From: Heterocephalus glaber
Taxonomy: Eukaryota > Chordata > Mammalia > Rodentia > Bathyergidae
Reading direction: 5' to 3'
DNA length: 64,000 bases
Assembly (NCBI RefSeq): GCF_000247695.1
Contig: NW_004624844.1
Coordinates: forward strand, 779,234 to 843,233
Each line of letters begins with the position of its first letter. Position 1 is the stretch's first letter. Shown here piece after piece: positions 12,731 to 24,180 of the stretch. The translations under genes were made by a program, and so were the position numbers. The notes beneath the pieces are model-generated. The model searched no databases. It was not told where the DNA came from and worked only from the letters and a program-made list of their open reading frames with translations.

Positions 12731-13222
12731 AGTTCAATTGCCTTTCTATTTTAACAGCTTTTTGAGAATTGATCCTACAACCTTGAAACTCCTTTCTTCC
12801 TACTACATACCAGTTCTGACTCAACACCCATAGCAATCATCTTGGTCACCTTAGGGAGGGCTGATGTATATGAATATTTGTTGACTTGAGGGTCAACCAA
12901 GCACAGACAACTCCCTAATAATACTTTCAGGTAACCTATGTCTCTTCACAGAAGAATAATGTTTTCAATTGTCTAAAACTGTACAACAAGTTTAGGGGAG
13001 AAACTCGAATAAAACTCTAAGCCAATCTCCTCACTCTTCCTCAATCCCTCCTGGGAAGGAACTGGTTTACTTAATTGAGAGTTTAAGAAGGAACTAAGCA
13101 TGCTCAGGTTTGTCTGTCTAAGGTCCTCTCTTTTAGGCTTTGCCTTCCCCCAAATGCATGTGTTCAGGTTGGTTCTAAGGCAAGGAAGTCCTCTGTATGG
13201 GAAGCCTGTGGTTGTCTAGCTT

Positions 13223-13333
13223 GAGAATTTTGTGATTTGCTAGTATTAAGATTACATTTTATTTAGCAAAGACCTGCCTTCTTGCAATTTCCACCAGTGG
13301 ATCTGACTTGTATTCCTGCAGCTACACAGAGGA
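13223..13333. repeat. Direct repeat copy 2 of a ~110-bp unit
   Basis: Starts gagaattttgtgatttgcta and includes the same caatttccaccagtggatct core, then attcctgcagctacacagag. Compared with copy 1 it has a small insertion (ttta after acatttta). Either an old local duplication or two remnants of one unidentified repeat. Confidence 0.8.
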
Positions 13334-13754
13334 CAGGGTAGGCAAATCTGTCTACACCAGGTGTGAAGTTTTGAGAAATGCCCTAGAAAAACCCAAGTGC
13401 ATCATCCAATCCAGCTTGTAGTAGTACTGATTGTCAACTCCTGTATCTTATTTTCATAGTTGGTGCCAAATGTAATAAAAGAATCCAAGAGATATCAATT
13501 TATTACTTCTTAGAATTTCTAAAATAGAAAAAAAATGTTTTTCATGGAAAAGAATGGTACCAGGTAATTTCTACTACCAAGAGAGACAGTGTTTTCTCAA
13601 ATATTTTTCTGGGAACACTTCAACTAATTAATTAATCTTTCCTTCTAAATGTTTGGTTTTAGGGTTTACCTGCTTTCCAGATGGAGAATAATCAGTAGAA
13701 TCATCATCTTCTTGATGAATGTGATATGATTTTATTAAAGTGTTATATTCATTC

Positions 13755-13846
13755 TTTTTTTTTTTTTTTTTTTGGTACTGGGGATCGAACTCCGGTCCTT
13801 GCGCTTACAGGGCAGGCGGCGAAACCACTGAGCTAAATCCCCGGCC
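13755..13846 (-). mobile_element. ID-type SINE, antisense, young, with perfect TSD
   Basis: Begins with T19 (the complemented poly-A tail), then ggtactggggatcgaactcc, gggcaggcggcgaaaccact and gagctaaatccccggcc. Flanked by perfect 11-bp duplications tatattcattc at 13744-13754 and 13847-13857. The long pure tail points to a recent insertion. Confidence 0.95.
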
Positions 13847-15439
13847 TATATTCATTCGTTTTATTTTTATCAGAACCACATGAGACTATTTAGACAACTA
13901 AAATTTCCTATTCTTCCATTAATACCACTGATACAAATGTTGGGACTACAGAATCCAAAGCCAGAAACTTCTCTAAGGCAAACTGACTTTCAGGTTAACA
14001 CTGATGAACTAGTGAGCACTTGTGGGTACAGTTATAACTTGATCAAAGCCAAACTCAGTTCCCATTTCTCCATTTACATTAAGAGAGAAAACATGAGGGT
14101 GTTTATCATATGACTTCCTGAAATCACAGGAAACTATGCCAATGGCACAAACTTAGAATTATCCATTAAATAACCACCTCAACAAGCAACATAAGGTGAG
14201 TTTAATGTAAGTCTTTTTTCTAAGTCCATTTGGCTTTTAGCACTTGAGCCTTTTTCCTCTAATGAAAATAAATGGTAAATTTTCAATTCATTATAGAATT
14301 TTATACTAACTACTTTTAAAACTCACTGAGCTATAGTTTCCTAGATCTACACAGTTTTCATTTATGAAAAATTACCTAAACATTCACACATATTAACTAT
14401 ATTTTCTTATGTTTCCATCATGAAATCATCTTTACTATTAGAAAAAAGTGTGTTACCAGAAAGGGGTAAATGAATCTATATAGCTCAGTACAGCAGAACA
14501 TATCTGCATCAGTTTGATAAGTTCTGGCAAAACAGATAGTCTAATTTTGATCTAATTCACCAGCTCTCAATTTGTTTCTCTTATATTCTGCAGTGTTCTT
14601 TCTCTTTTTTGTCAATTCCCTTATCTTTTCCCAAATTCTAAACATGGGAATATGACATGATTTCTGAACTTTAATTTTCACTGAGGCACAATCAGTTGGA
14701 TTTACAATAATTGCCATGTAGGCAGACAAAGTTTGGAAGAGAAAGCATGATGATATTCTACATTCATCTAACTAAGTGGGCAGAATCAATCCTCAAAGTA
14801 AATTCAATGGGGAGCCACCTATGTGGCAAATTTGAGGAATAGGACAAGAATTTATCTTCTAAAACATCTCCACAACAGACAGTCTTACTTTAAGATAAAT
14901 AATATTTAATGAAGATAGTGGGAAGTATCTGGGCAGATATTGGGCAAAAGGCTTGGTCCTATGGAAGGTGCATCTGGAGAAGGTCCTTGGAGGGGGCTAT
15001 GGCAGCCAAGAGGTGACTTTGGGCCCCTTGGGGAGGGGAGATTGCAAAGAAAGAGAAAAGGGAAAATAAATGTGGCAAAATGTGCTCCCTCCTAATTTTT
15101 TTTTGCAAGGAGAATATCTCTAGAACATCTTCTGCCACCTGCCAGCATCAGAATTCGTGCAGGAGGACCCAGAGACTGTCCTTGTTAATCTGATAAGAGC
15201 AATCTACTGAATTGTTGGTACAAAAGACTTCCACAGTATTGCTTCACTAACCCTAACACAAACAGATGGACAGAGAGAGGGAAAAGGTTTGGCACAAACA
15301 GCTACAAATAAGCTATTACTAAACAGCTTATTTATATGCAGCAGTTCCTTGGAGATCCCCATTGGTCTTGTGGAAAAGGTACCTGGCTGAAATTCAGAAC
15401 TGGGATACCTGCCCAGCTCTGACACTATTTCTTGAGGCT

Positions 15440-15640
15440 TTTGGAGGGCAAGATATTTAATCTCGTTTGGCCTCAGTTTCCTCAACTGTAAAATGAGATT
15501 TGATCCAATGATTGTTAAATTGCTTCTGGCACTAAAATTCTGTAGCTCTAAAGGCCAACATCAAAAACCCTCATCTTCTGCCAAATAGTTCTATGACTTT
15601 AGGCAAGTCTCTTAATACTCTGCACCTCCATTTAACCTTA
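15440..15640 (-). mobile_element. MIR fragment, antisense
   Basis: ggcctcagtttcctcaactg followed by taaaatgagatttgatccaa is the characteristic antisense MIR block. A second half-match (ggcaagtctcttaatactct) follows. Confidence 0.65.
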
Positions 15641-16000
15641 GGAGTTTTCAGATATTACTGTGGATTTAGCTTTGGCACCTACCACCTACCTTCGGGATAA
15701 AACGCCATCACTAATATGTTCTCAGTGCTACATGCATTGCACTGACTGAATTGTCTAATTCTACCTGCTGCATTTTGGGGTCAGAAAAATGAGAAACACT
15801 TTGCTATTTCCAGGACAAAACCTGTGATAAATACATTCTTGTAATAGTTTGGTAGAACTGTTCCTTCTGACTCCAATAATTTTCAGAAGAAGATTTACAC
15901 TATTTAAAAGTATCAGAATCAAATGCAATAATTCATGGACAAGCTTTTCACTTGATACTTCTTGTTATCTGCCCACAGGGTATTCTTGGGAGGCATTACA

Positions 16001-16055
16001 TCTGATATCTATATATCTATATGCTTATATATCTATATCTATCTATATATATATT
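16001..16055. repeat. (TATC/TA)n microsatellite
   Basis: Interrupted array of tatc, tata and tctata words over about 55 bp in an intron. Frames running through it are not coding. Confidence 0.8.
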
Positions 16056-17225
16056 AGAGACAATAAGAGGGTAAATGTGGGTGAGTGGCTTAAAAGTGGA
16101 GATTATCCTACCCTTTCACTATGCTGTCTGTACCAATGGCATGAGAATGTGTACATGAAATGATGTCAATCATAATTCTTGACAGCTATAATTGTGAACC
16201 TTTGCATTTACTCTAAATGACTGATGATCTATCCTGTCTTAAAATGTATATTTAAATAAAAGTTATTTTTCAACGAAAATAGATCTTACTATTTTTATTT
16301 AAAGGGATCTTTTTTCTAATGAAAAAATAAGTAAAAGCAAGAAAAAACATTTTTCCTAAGTATAAATTAGTGCGTGTGTGTTTAGTACCAGTAACTTCTA
16401 AGTTTTTTAAATAAAATGTACCCATTTCATAGTGTAAGAAAATTTGCAGAATTAAATAAAATTAATAATATGATATTGGATTTAGAACTCTAAGATACTT
16501 AGTTAAGAAACTGTGGTGTATGTTTAATACTGTTCTTTCTTATTTCAACCAGTTGTTTTTGTTCCCAATTGGGGATGATTTTAGAGGACATTTAGTCATG
16601 TTTACAGTCATGTATTTTTATTGTCACAAATGGGGGGACTGGTGATGCTATTAGTACCTGGTGGGTAGCAGCCAGGAATACTAATAAATATTCTACAATG
16701 CACAGGACATTCCTCCATAGCAGACAAGTCTCTGGCTAGAATATCAATAATGCTGAAGTTGAAAAACCCTGAATTAGACCACAGCAACCAAGGACCATTG
16801 AATGTAATACTAAGGCCCAACAAGATGACCAAGGCTGGACAGCTTTCCTCTGACACAGAGAGGACCCAAAGTTTAAAAGGCTAAAAGCTGCACACACACA
16901 AAAGGCAGCTGCTTAATGGTCCTTGCTGCCAGTGACTGTGTAATTGCAATGGGTCTTGGTATAGATTTAACATGTGGAGAAGGGCCTATATGGAAGCTAT
17001 GAGAACTGTACTGACTCCGAGGAAAGATAAATACTTCTCCATGAAGCAACTGCAACAAATAGGGAGGTTTGCTTGCTTGTAAAGTTTGGGGAATAGGAAA
17101 TTCACATGGAATTTACATTGGGAGATTTGATTTGGATAGATATGAAGGTTTCAATTCACCTTTTTCAATACACAATAACTAAAAACAAAAGTAATGACTA
17201 GCTGAAGTTAAGTAATTTTCTTTAC

Positions 17226-17342
17226 CTTATTGATTTCTTCATTGAGTATTATCTGTTTATTTCTTACTGGTTCCTTTAGTAGGTCAATACAATTGTCATG
17301 AAAGTCTTCCAACTTTGGATTCATCTTTAGAATGTCTCCCTG
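17226..17342 (-). CDS. CCDC141: CCDC141 exon N
   Basis: 117 nt, phase 0, residues 696-734. Acceptor TCTATAG|CAGGGA, donor AATAAG|GTAAAG. Contains [17 protein letters not shown] and [10 protein letters not shown], matching human QGDVLKMNPNLEDFHYD and LLKEPAKNKQ. Marks the transition from the coiled-coil rod to the disordered linker. Confidence 0.94.
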
Positions 17343-18199
17343 CTATAGAAAGCAACAGTTAATGAGAGCCTAGACCAGGAAAATTGGAGGAACAATGCCA
17401 TACATTAACTCCCTGGAAGAAAAATATAACCCACTTTTGGCAAAAGTATTCTACAATATGATTTATACAATTATCTCTCAAGCTCACAGTTCCCCTCCTG
17501 CCTTACTCCTTTGATAAAGTTCGCAGCCAGTAAAAATGGATTGTTGCGAAGGCCCAGCAGGGAAAGAAGTAATTGTTCTAACAGGATGCTCCCTCTTGAA
17601 CCTTCTCTATAGACAGTAACCACTGTGCAATTTAAAACCCTGGGAGAGGCTGGGGAGCAGCAATGAGGTAGGAATAATTAAATGTCTCTGGTGGAGAGAA
17701 AAGTACAAACAAGCAGTCTGTTTGGGAGACTCTTGAAAAGAGGACGGAAATACCACTGAGTATGGTAAACGGAAAAGGCAACCCAGAACATGGGATGTTT
17801 CATGTGGGTGATTATCTTTTTCCTGTATTTCACAGGGCTCAGCACTAGTCATGCAGGTTGGGGGGGGTTGCAAACTGCTGTGGATCTAAAAAGATTTTGT
17901 GAGGGTGAACAGAGCCACTGGTACTCCAAATGACAGACAGGATGCATCAGTGTATGAGGGTCACAGTCCAACAGGAAGGTCTGTGTGCTATCTGGAACAG
18001 GACCATGAGATACACTGTGGTAGACCTGAAGAAACAAGCATACTCAGCGCGAGCCACGCAGGCTCCATGCATTTTGAGAGACACCACTGGTAAGATTCAG
18101 CTTTTAATCTCAACTCTAAAACTAAACTTCTTTGTATTATTGGATGAGTCACTCTACTTTATACACACGGGATATCTAATTCTACAATGGCAGCTGTTG

Positions 18200-18335
18200 T
18201 GGAAAGAATGCTAGATTTTGAATTAGAGCTAAGTTCAAATTCCAGATCTACCACTCCTTATGGGGCCCCAGAAAAGCACTTTTATCCTATTTGGGCCTGT
18301 CCCTTCACTTCTAAAACAAGGAAAACATTTGCTTT
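18200..18335 (-). mobile_element. MIR fragment, antisense
   Basis: gaatgctagattttgaatta, gttcaaattccagatctacc and gggcctgtcccttcacttct follow the reverse MIR consensus (..ggagtcagac..gggttcgaatccc..gcctcagtttcctc). Diverged. Confidence 0.6.
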
Positions 18336-18889
18336 ATTTCCCTCTCCGGGTTATTTTGAAATCACTGGAGATAATATATATATAAATCCTTTGCAAAGAT
18401 CTAATTATCATACAAACAAAAATTATTTTTATTTTAGCCATGACAAGGATTTCTGGGTCTACTTTAATAACCCCTGCAAAAGAGATCCATACCATCAAAC
18501 TGAAAGAAAAAAACATAAAAACGGGACATTTATGCTTTTTATACAAACATCTGGAAAGTGTCAGACTCACTGGCGAGGTTTTGATGCATCTGTAACTCAT
18601 AAGAGTGATGTTGATGCCTCCTTCTCTTGCCAGAGAGATCCTTACTCAATTCTGTATCCATCCACCCAAACTAAACACTTTTTTTTTTAGCTCTGAATGA
18701 TTCTTCTCTATGCTAATCTTTTGGGTATTTGCTACAAATGCCAAACTCTTTCTGAAGAACTAGACTTAAAAGGTAAAGCATCATGTTAAATGCCCTGTGG
18801 TACACTAAACTGAGCACAGCCAGAGGACTCCTTAAGCAAAATCAAGCGAGGTGGTTAAGTTGCCAATCCAGTGATATCTGATGTCTATG

Positions 18890-19235
18890 GTATGGCTATG
18901 GTCTGGGTGTTCACATCCCTTCAAAATTCATGATGAAATCATCATCCCAAGGTGATGGTATAAAGAGTAGAGCCTAGGGGAAGTGACTAGGTGTCCTCAT
19001 CAATAGATTAGTGCCCTTGTAAAAGACCTTGGAGAGATCTCTTGCCTTTCTAACATGTGAGGTTAGAGTGAGAAGACCACTGTTTATGAGGAAGTGGGCA
19101 CTCACTATGCACCAGATCGACTGGGGTCTTAACTTTGGACTTCTCAACCTCTAGAGCTGTGGAAAATAAATGTCTGTTGCTTACAAAGCAGCTGGTCTAT
19201 GGCATCGAGTATAACAGCTGGACTAGACTAGGACA
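18890..19235 (+). mobile_element. MLT1-type MaLR LTR, sense
   Basis: Begins tatggctatggtctgggtgt, continues gatgaaatcatcatcccaag and cttggagagatctcttgcc, and ends agctgtggaaaataaatgtc..ctggtctatggcatc. The spacing fits a MaLR LTR, and the aataaa at the 3' end is the LTR poly(A) signal. Diverged; no internal region attached. Confidence 0.75.
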
Positions 19236-20374
19236 GGTAGGAAAGAGCACAAGTGGGGTGGAAGATGAGAGAGGCAATCATAGGAAGGATTTGTGAAGAT
19301 GGTATTTAGGTTTGGCTTTCAGATATGGTAATATATTGATAAACAGAGACAACAGACCATAAGTTTGATATAAAGGTATGTAAGTGGGAAATATCAGGTA
19401 ATGGAATAGTAGACCAATGGGACAGAAACCCATAATGAATGGAGAAGCATAGCAGTTGGAATAGGTGATCAGTCTCAGAACTCCGGAACATCTGAGTCTG
19501 AACTTTACATAGGAAGCAACGCAGAGCCTGTAGTAAAGTGTTTTGAACATGAAATGACAAAAGCAGAACTGTATTTAGGAAGGAGACTCTAGCTGAGTGT
19601 AGGGACTTCTGACTAGCGCAAAAGAGAATCCAAGCGAGGGGCTGGATCCTGGGTGGAATCCTGACTACAGGGAGTGGCACAAGAATGGGGAATGCGAAAG
19701 TGGGCACAGGCTGTGGAAACAGCTCTTTCAGGAAGATAACCATGATGGTAAAAAGCTCAAAAGGATATAATTTTCGGAGAGTGGCTTCCATTATGTTGAA
19801 GACGTACAACATAAATGTGAAAGATGTTCACTGTGGAAAGCAGAATCTGAGGAAGCAGTGTATGGGATGGCAGGAGAAGGAACAGAACCTCAAGAGATCA
19901 GGTGGAAGTGAGGAGGAAATATAAATGTTCAAAAATAAAAGATACATGCTTCATTCATACATTACTGGCAGCAATGTAATTATAAAACATTTATGAAAAG
20001 TAATTTGATATTTATGTTAGAAATATTAACAATTCTACACAAATCTTCCTGAATTGTTTTGGGGAATTTATTTGTAGGTAATAATGAAAAAGAAAAGAAA
20101 ATGCTATTCACAGATGTTAATTGTGGTGTTAAAATATTAAGAGAGTTGAAAACATAATCTCAATTCTTACCTAAAGGAAAAAATAATTTGAGTACTCACT
20201 GAATTAAGTCTCACAAATTATTTGAATGGACTAGACACTCAAATTGATGACATAAAAATTCATACAGAAAAAAATGGTTGCTACAAAATAAATATAATTC
20301 TACTCTGCATTGCAAGACCATTACTAGGCATCAGTAACAACAATGATCAGAACAGTAAACTTGGGCATTTTTAT

Positions 20375-20490
20375 TCAGTTCTTAGGGCCACCATATGATC
20401 TATCTGGTAGACGAGGAGACTGAGGCTCAGGGAGATAAAATAATTTATAGAATCTGTGGCTCAGAAATCCAGTAATTTAAGGAGTTAGTA
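20375..20490 (+). mobile_element. MIR fragment, sense
   Basis: gtagacgaggagactgaggc and tcagggagataaaataattt match the MIR core (gaggaaactgaggctcagag..). Ancient. Confidence 0.6.
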
Positions 20491-21175
20491 CTCCAATGCA
20501 GCTGTGTTTTTTTGGAACTTTTACTTAATTACATTGCTATCTCCCCATTTTAAATATCCAGTTATTTCAGTCAGTTGTATAAACAACATCAATCAAACTG
20601 GTTTTTGACATGACACAGACAAAACAACATATCTTTTTTCCTGTGTTTGGTTTTTGCCTACACATAGATATAGCATTTTCTGTATAATTTTTACCATCAA
20701 TGTTTTATTCCATGGAAAGTGATAATGATTAATTTAACTGTTTTCATGAAGCTAAACGTTCAATAAACAGAATACCTGAATATTAGTTTCATTTTCTCTG
20801 GTGTCAGAGTTTGGAAGAATAAAAATATCCCTTACATCTATTATTTATGAGCACAAACTAAGGCTACTTAATAAAGACTTTAGTTTGGGTTTTAATGGTA
20901 CACATTTATTCTTTAAGATGTGATCTAATATAAATGAGGCACCTTAATTGTATATAGTTCTCATTTTCAGCAATATTGTTCTCCGCAGTGATGGGAAAAA
21001 AGTAGAATTAATTATCAGAAACACCCAGATAATGATGTTAGAATACTGTGAAACAGATGTGCACATCTCATCTCTTGAGAACATCTATTAGAACATCTTT
21101 GCACCAGAAAGCATTTGAGCAACACACTTTTATTTATATCACTTGAAAAAACATACTGTAGAAAGAAGAAATTAC

Positions 21176-21288
21176 CTTCAGTTTTTCTTCAAGCTCTGCG
21201 AGAGATTCACATAATTCAGTAATAGACTCAAGAACCTCTTTGTGTTTTGCCACTATTTTCTCAGTGTATTTCTCTCCTTCTTCCAAAC
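21176..21288 (-). CDS. CCDC141: CCDC141 exon M
   Basis: 113 nt: two bases complete Gly658, then residues 659-695. Acceptor TTCCCAG|GTTTGG, donor CTGAAG|GTAATT. Contains [20 protein letters not shown] and [14 protein letters not shown], matching human. The regular Leu/Ile/Val spacing points to a coiled coil. Confidence 0.95.
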
Positions 21289-21519
21289 CTGGGAAGGAGA
21301 AATGATAAAACTGTTTTTAAAGACCAAACATTTAGGAGAAAAATTTAAAACCCCAGTCATCTCCCAATGTCTAAGTGTTGGCAGACAGTAAGCTTTTAAT
21401 AAATACTTGCTGATCAAATAAATAAATTCATAAAGGCATTTTTGAAAGCCCAAATAGTCTAGAAAAATGATTATATTTGTTGTACCATGTAGTTTTTATG
21501 TAACCTAAATAATGTTGCT

Positions 21520-21755
21520 ATAAATTTCTTAAAGCTCAATTCTGGTCAGTTTCTCCTATTCAAAACATTCAATGATTCTTCACTATTTAGAGAGACACAA
21601 ATTTCCCAGGATGGGGTTCCAAGCCCTCCACGATATAGTTTCAACCTGCTCCTCACAAATGTATGTTACCCTATTCTTCTGCCATATTTACTCTCTGGGC
21701 AAACTGGGCCATCAATTCTCCCCTCAAAATTCCCACAATCAGAATATCTATCTGC
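21520..21755 (+). mobile_element. L2 LINE fragment, part 1
   Basis: ttcaatgattcttcactatt, ccaagccctccacgatatag and tttcaacctgctcctcac resemble the L2 3' region (..ccaggcccttcatgatctggc..). Interrupted on the right by an L1. Confidence 0.55.
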
Positions 21756-23135
21756 AGAAGAATGAAACTAGACCCCTTTCTCTCACTAGTTATAAAAATC
21801 AACTTGGTCTCTACTTCTTAGCAGTTATAAAAATCAACTTAAAATGGATTAGAAACTTAAATATAAGAAATAGAACTATAAAAGTACTGAAATAAAACAA
21901 AGGGAAAATACTTCAAGATACTGGAATGGGCAAGGATTTTTTGGATAGGACCTAAAAGGCATAGGGAATAAAAGCAAACATAGACGAATATGATTATTTC
22001 AAACTAAAAGCTTCTGCAGAACAAAGGAAACAATCAACAGATTGAAAGACAATCTATAGAATGGGAGAAAATATTTGTAAATCATACATCTGATCAGGGC
22101 TAATATTCATGTGAAGAGCTCAACTCAATAGCAAAACCCCCCAAATGACTCAATTTTTAAAATGGGCAATAGACCTGAATAGACATTTCAAACAAGAAGA
22201 CATATGGATGGACAATAGGTATATGCAAAAAGCCTCAACATCACTAATCCTCAGGGAAATGTAAATCAAAGCCACAATGAGAGCTTACTTCACTCCAGTT
22301 AGAATGGCTGTTGTCAAAAGTGATAAAAGGAGATGCAAGAAGGTAGAGAAAAGAAAACCCTTACACACTGTGGTGAGAATGTTAATTAGTAGAGCCAATA
22401 TGGAAAACAGTATAGAGGCTTTTCAAAAAACCTAAAGTAAGAACTACTGTATGACCCAGCAATCCCACTGCTTGGTGTGTATATATATACATATCCAAAG
22501 GAGATGACATCAGTTTGTTAAAGAGATATCTGCACCCCCATGTTTATTGCAGCATTATTTACAATAGCAAAGAGATGAAAACAACCAAAATGTTTATCAA
22601 CAGAATGGACAAAGATGTAATACATATCTGCAATGTCATACTTTTTAGACATAAAAAGGATAAAATTCTTTGTCATTTGGATGGAACTGGAAGACATTAT
22701 GGTAACTGAAATAAGCCAGGCAGAGAAAAACAAATACCACATTACTTACTGCACTCAGATGAAAAATCTAAGAATGGTGATCCCATCAAATAGAGAGTAG
22801 AATAGCGGTTACCAGAGGTTGGGGAGAGTACGAAACCAGGAGAGGTGGAGAAAGGCTAGTCAAATTGTACCAAGTCACAGTTAGGTAGGAGAAATAAGTT
22901 CAGGTGTTCTATTGCACAGTACAATGAATACAGACAGTAATGTACTGATGCTTCAAGAAAACTAAAAGAGAGGATATTAAACATTTTCACCATAGAAATG
23001 ATAAATATTTCAGTAGCTGTGCTTAGCCTAATTTGAACATCATAAAATTTCACATGTATTGAAACATCACATGGTGCTCTGGAAATATGAGCAATTTTAC
23101 GTATCAATGGAACAACAAAAATAAATTTAAAAATG
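21756..23135 (+). mobile_element. Old L1 3' part (end of ORF2 and 3' UTR), sense
   Basis: Ordered L1 landmarks: atggattagaaacttaaata, ttcaaactaaaagcttctgc, aatgggcaatagacctgaat, gcccaaaaagc-like and tcactccagttagaatggct blocks, ctgtatgacccagcaatccc, tttattgcagcattatttac, gtcatttggatggaactgga, then an old-type 3' UTR (gcggttaccagaggttgggg). Full of stops and frameshifts, so dead. It is inserted within an older L2. Confidence 0.9.
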
Positions 23136-23334
23136 TAAAAATTCCCACAGCCAAGTATTCTTTCTTACATTGGAAAGATCCTTCCCCACTTCCTATTCCT
23201 GCTGTCAAACTCTACCTCCTTTTAAAGATCTACCTCAAATGTCAACACTTCTGTGGAAATGTTCTTAATCTTTCCCAATTGGATTTCATCTATTCCTACT
23301 GGAATAATAAGAAAAACAGCAGTTACATACTGCG
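23136..23334 (+). mobile_element. L2 LINE fragment, part 2
   Basis: attcctgctgtcaaactcta, ttaaagatctacctcaaatg and tcttaatctttcccaattgg correspond to the L2 segment (..ctcaaatgtcacctcc..ccttccctga..) that follows part 1 in the L2 consensus. Confidence 0.55.
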
Positions 23335-23540
23335 TGGTTATTACTTGCCTATGGGTAAGCAATTTCTATGTATTATTTAATGTGATCTTGGGTAGGTTAC
23401 ATCTTTTTTTTTTTTTTTACAAATGAAGACCCTGAAGCTCAAAAGAATCTCTTCAGTTGATCCAGATAGTAATTGGAGGAACAGAGACTTGAACCCAGGG
23501 CTACCTAGCTCCACAGCCTCGGCAGTCACACATTATACAT
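23335..23540 (+). mobile_element. MIR SINE, sense
   Basis: ctatgtattatttaatgtga, then after a poly-T patch acaaatgaagaccctgaagc, gagacttgaacccagggcta and cctagctccacagcct follow nearly the full MIR consensus. Confidence 0.7.
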
Positions 23541-23544
23541 TGTT

Positions 23545-24035
23545 ATGGGGTGAACTGCCCCCTTCTCAACCCCAAATACATTTGTTGAAGTCCCAATTCT
23601 TAATGCCTCAGAATGTAACTGTATTTACAAATGAAGCCATTAAATATGATTAAATTAAAAGAGGTCATTAAAGCAGGGCTCTAGTCCAATATGACTGGTG
23701 CCCTTCTAAGAAGAAGGAGACACTTGGGCTGGGGATTTAGCTCAACGGTTCCACTGCCTGCCTGGCAAGTGCAAGGTCCCTAGTTCGATCTCCAGTACAA
23801 AAAAAAAAAAAGAAGAAGGAGACACATGCAGGGCTGCTTGGACACTGAGGGAAGACAATGCAAAGCAAGCAAGAAAGTGGTCATGAGCAAGCCAAGGAGA
23901 GAAGCCTTGGAGAGCCAACTTTTCCAGTATCTGATCTTGGACTCCTAGTCACTACAAAAGTGAGAAAACAAATTTCTGCTGCTTAAATCTCACAGTCTGT
24001 GGTATTTTGTTATGGCAGCACTAGCAAACTAATAC
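23545..24035 (+). mobile_element. MLT1/MST-type MaLR LTR, sense, split by an ID SINE
   Basis: Starts ttatggggtgaactgccccc, continues cctcagaatgtaactgtatt and ccaatatgactggtgccctt, is interrupted at 23724-23810 by an ID SINE, resumes at gacacatgcaggg and ends tgtggtattttgttatggca..ctagcaaactaatac. These are the terminal landmarks of the LTR, so it is near full length. Confidence 0.85.
23724..23810 (+). mobile_element. ID-type SINE, sense, inserted in the MLT1 LTR
   Basis: ttgggctggggatttagctc, then gttccactgcctgcctggca, agtgcaaggtccctagttcg, atctccagtac and an A13 tail. Flanked by perfect 15-bp duplications agaagaaggagacac at 23709-23723 and 23811-23825. This shows that the SINE entered after the LTR. 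Confidence 0.96.
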
Positions 24036-24039
24036 ATAC

Positions 24040-24180
24040 ATTTCATAACTTTCTTATCACATTCACTAGATCATGGCTTTCAGTCCTTGACTATGGTTTC
24101 TTCAGTGATGGAACTAGGTCTTATTTGTCTTTATAGCAACCATAGCTCCTTGTACAAAGTAAATACACAAAATTATTTTT
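24040..24180 (+). mobile_element. L2 LINE 3' tail, part 3
   Basis: tagatcatggctttcagtcc, tggaactaggtcttatttgt and tagctccttgtacaaagtaa resemble the final L2 block (..gactgtaagctcctt..gtcttattcatctttgta..). Probably the end of the same L2 split by younger insertions. Confidence 0.5.

Larger units (their letters stand above)
10891..17225 (-). other. CCDC141: Intron between CCDC141 exons N and O
   Basis: 6.3 kb. Holds an old L1 3' fragment (11362-11625), a pair of ~110-bp direct copies (12625-12730 and 13223-13333), an ID SINE (13755-13846), a MIR (15440-15640) and an AT-rich microsatellite (16001-16055). 13860-15400 and 16060-17225 show nothing recognisable. Confidence 0.8.
17343..21175 (-). 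other. CCDC141: Intron between CCDC141 exons M and N
   Basis: 3.8 kb. Contains MIR fragments (18200-18335 antisense; 20375-20490 sense) and an MLT1 LTR (18890-19235). 19236-19920 is purine-rich and resembles a worn interspersed repeat that I cannot name. The frames here lack protein features. Confidence 0.75.

Noticed and set aside
16001..16055. Possible CRISPR-like or structured short repeats
   Set aside because: A simple TATC/TA microsatellite in a mammalian intron; no spacers.
18187..18690. 167-codon plus-strand frame
   Set aside because: Begins in a MIR and runs through AT-rich intron; no domain or homology, and opposite to the gene's strand.
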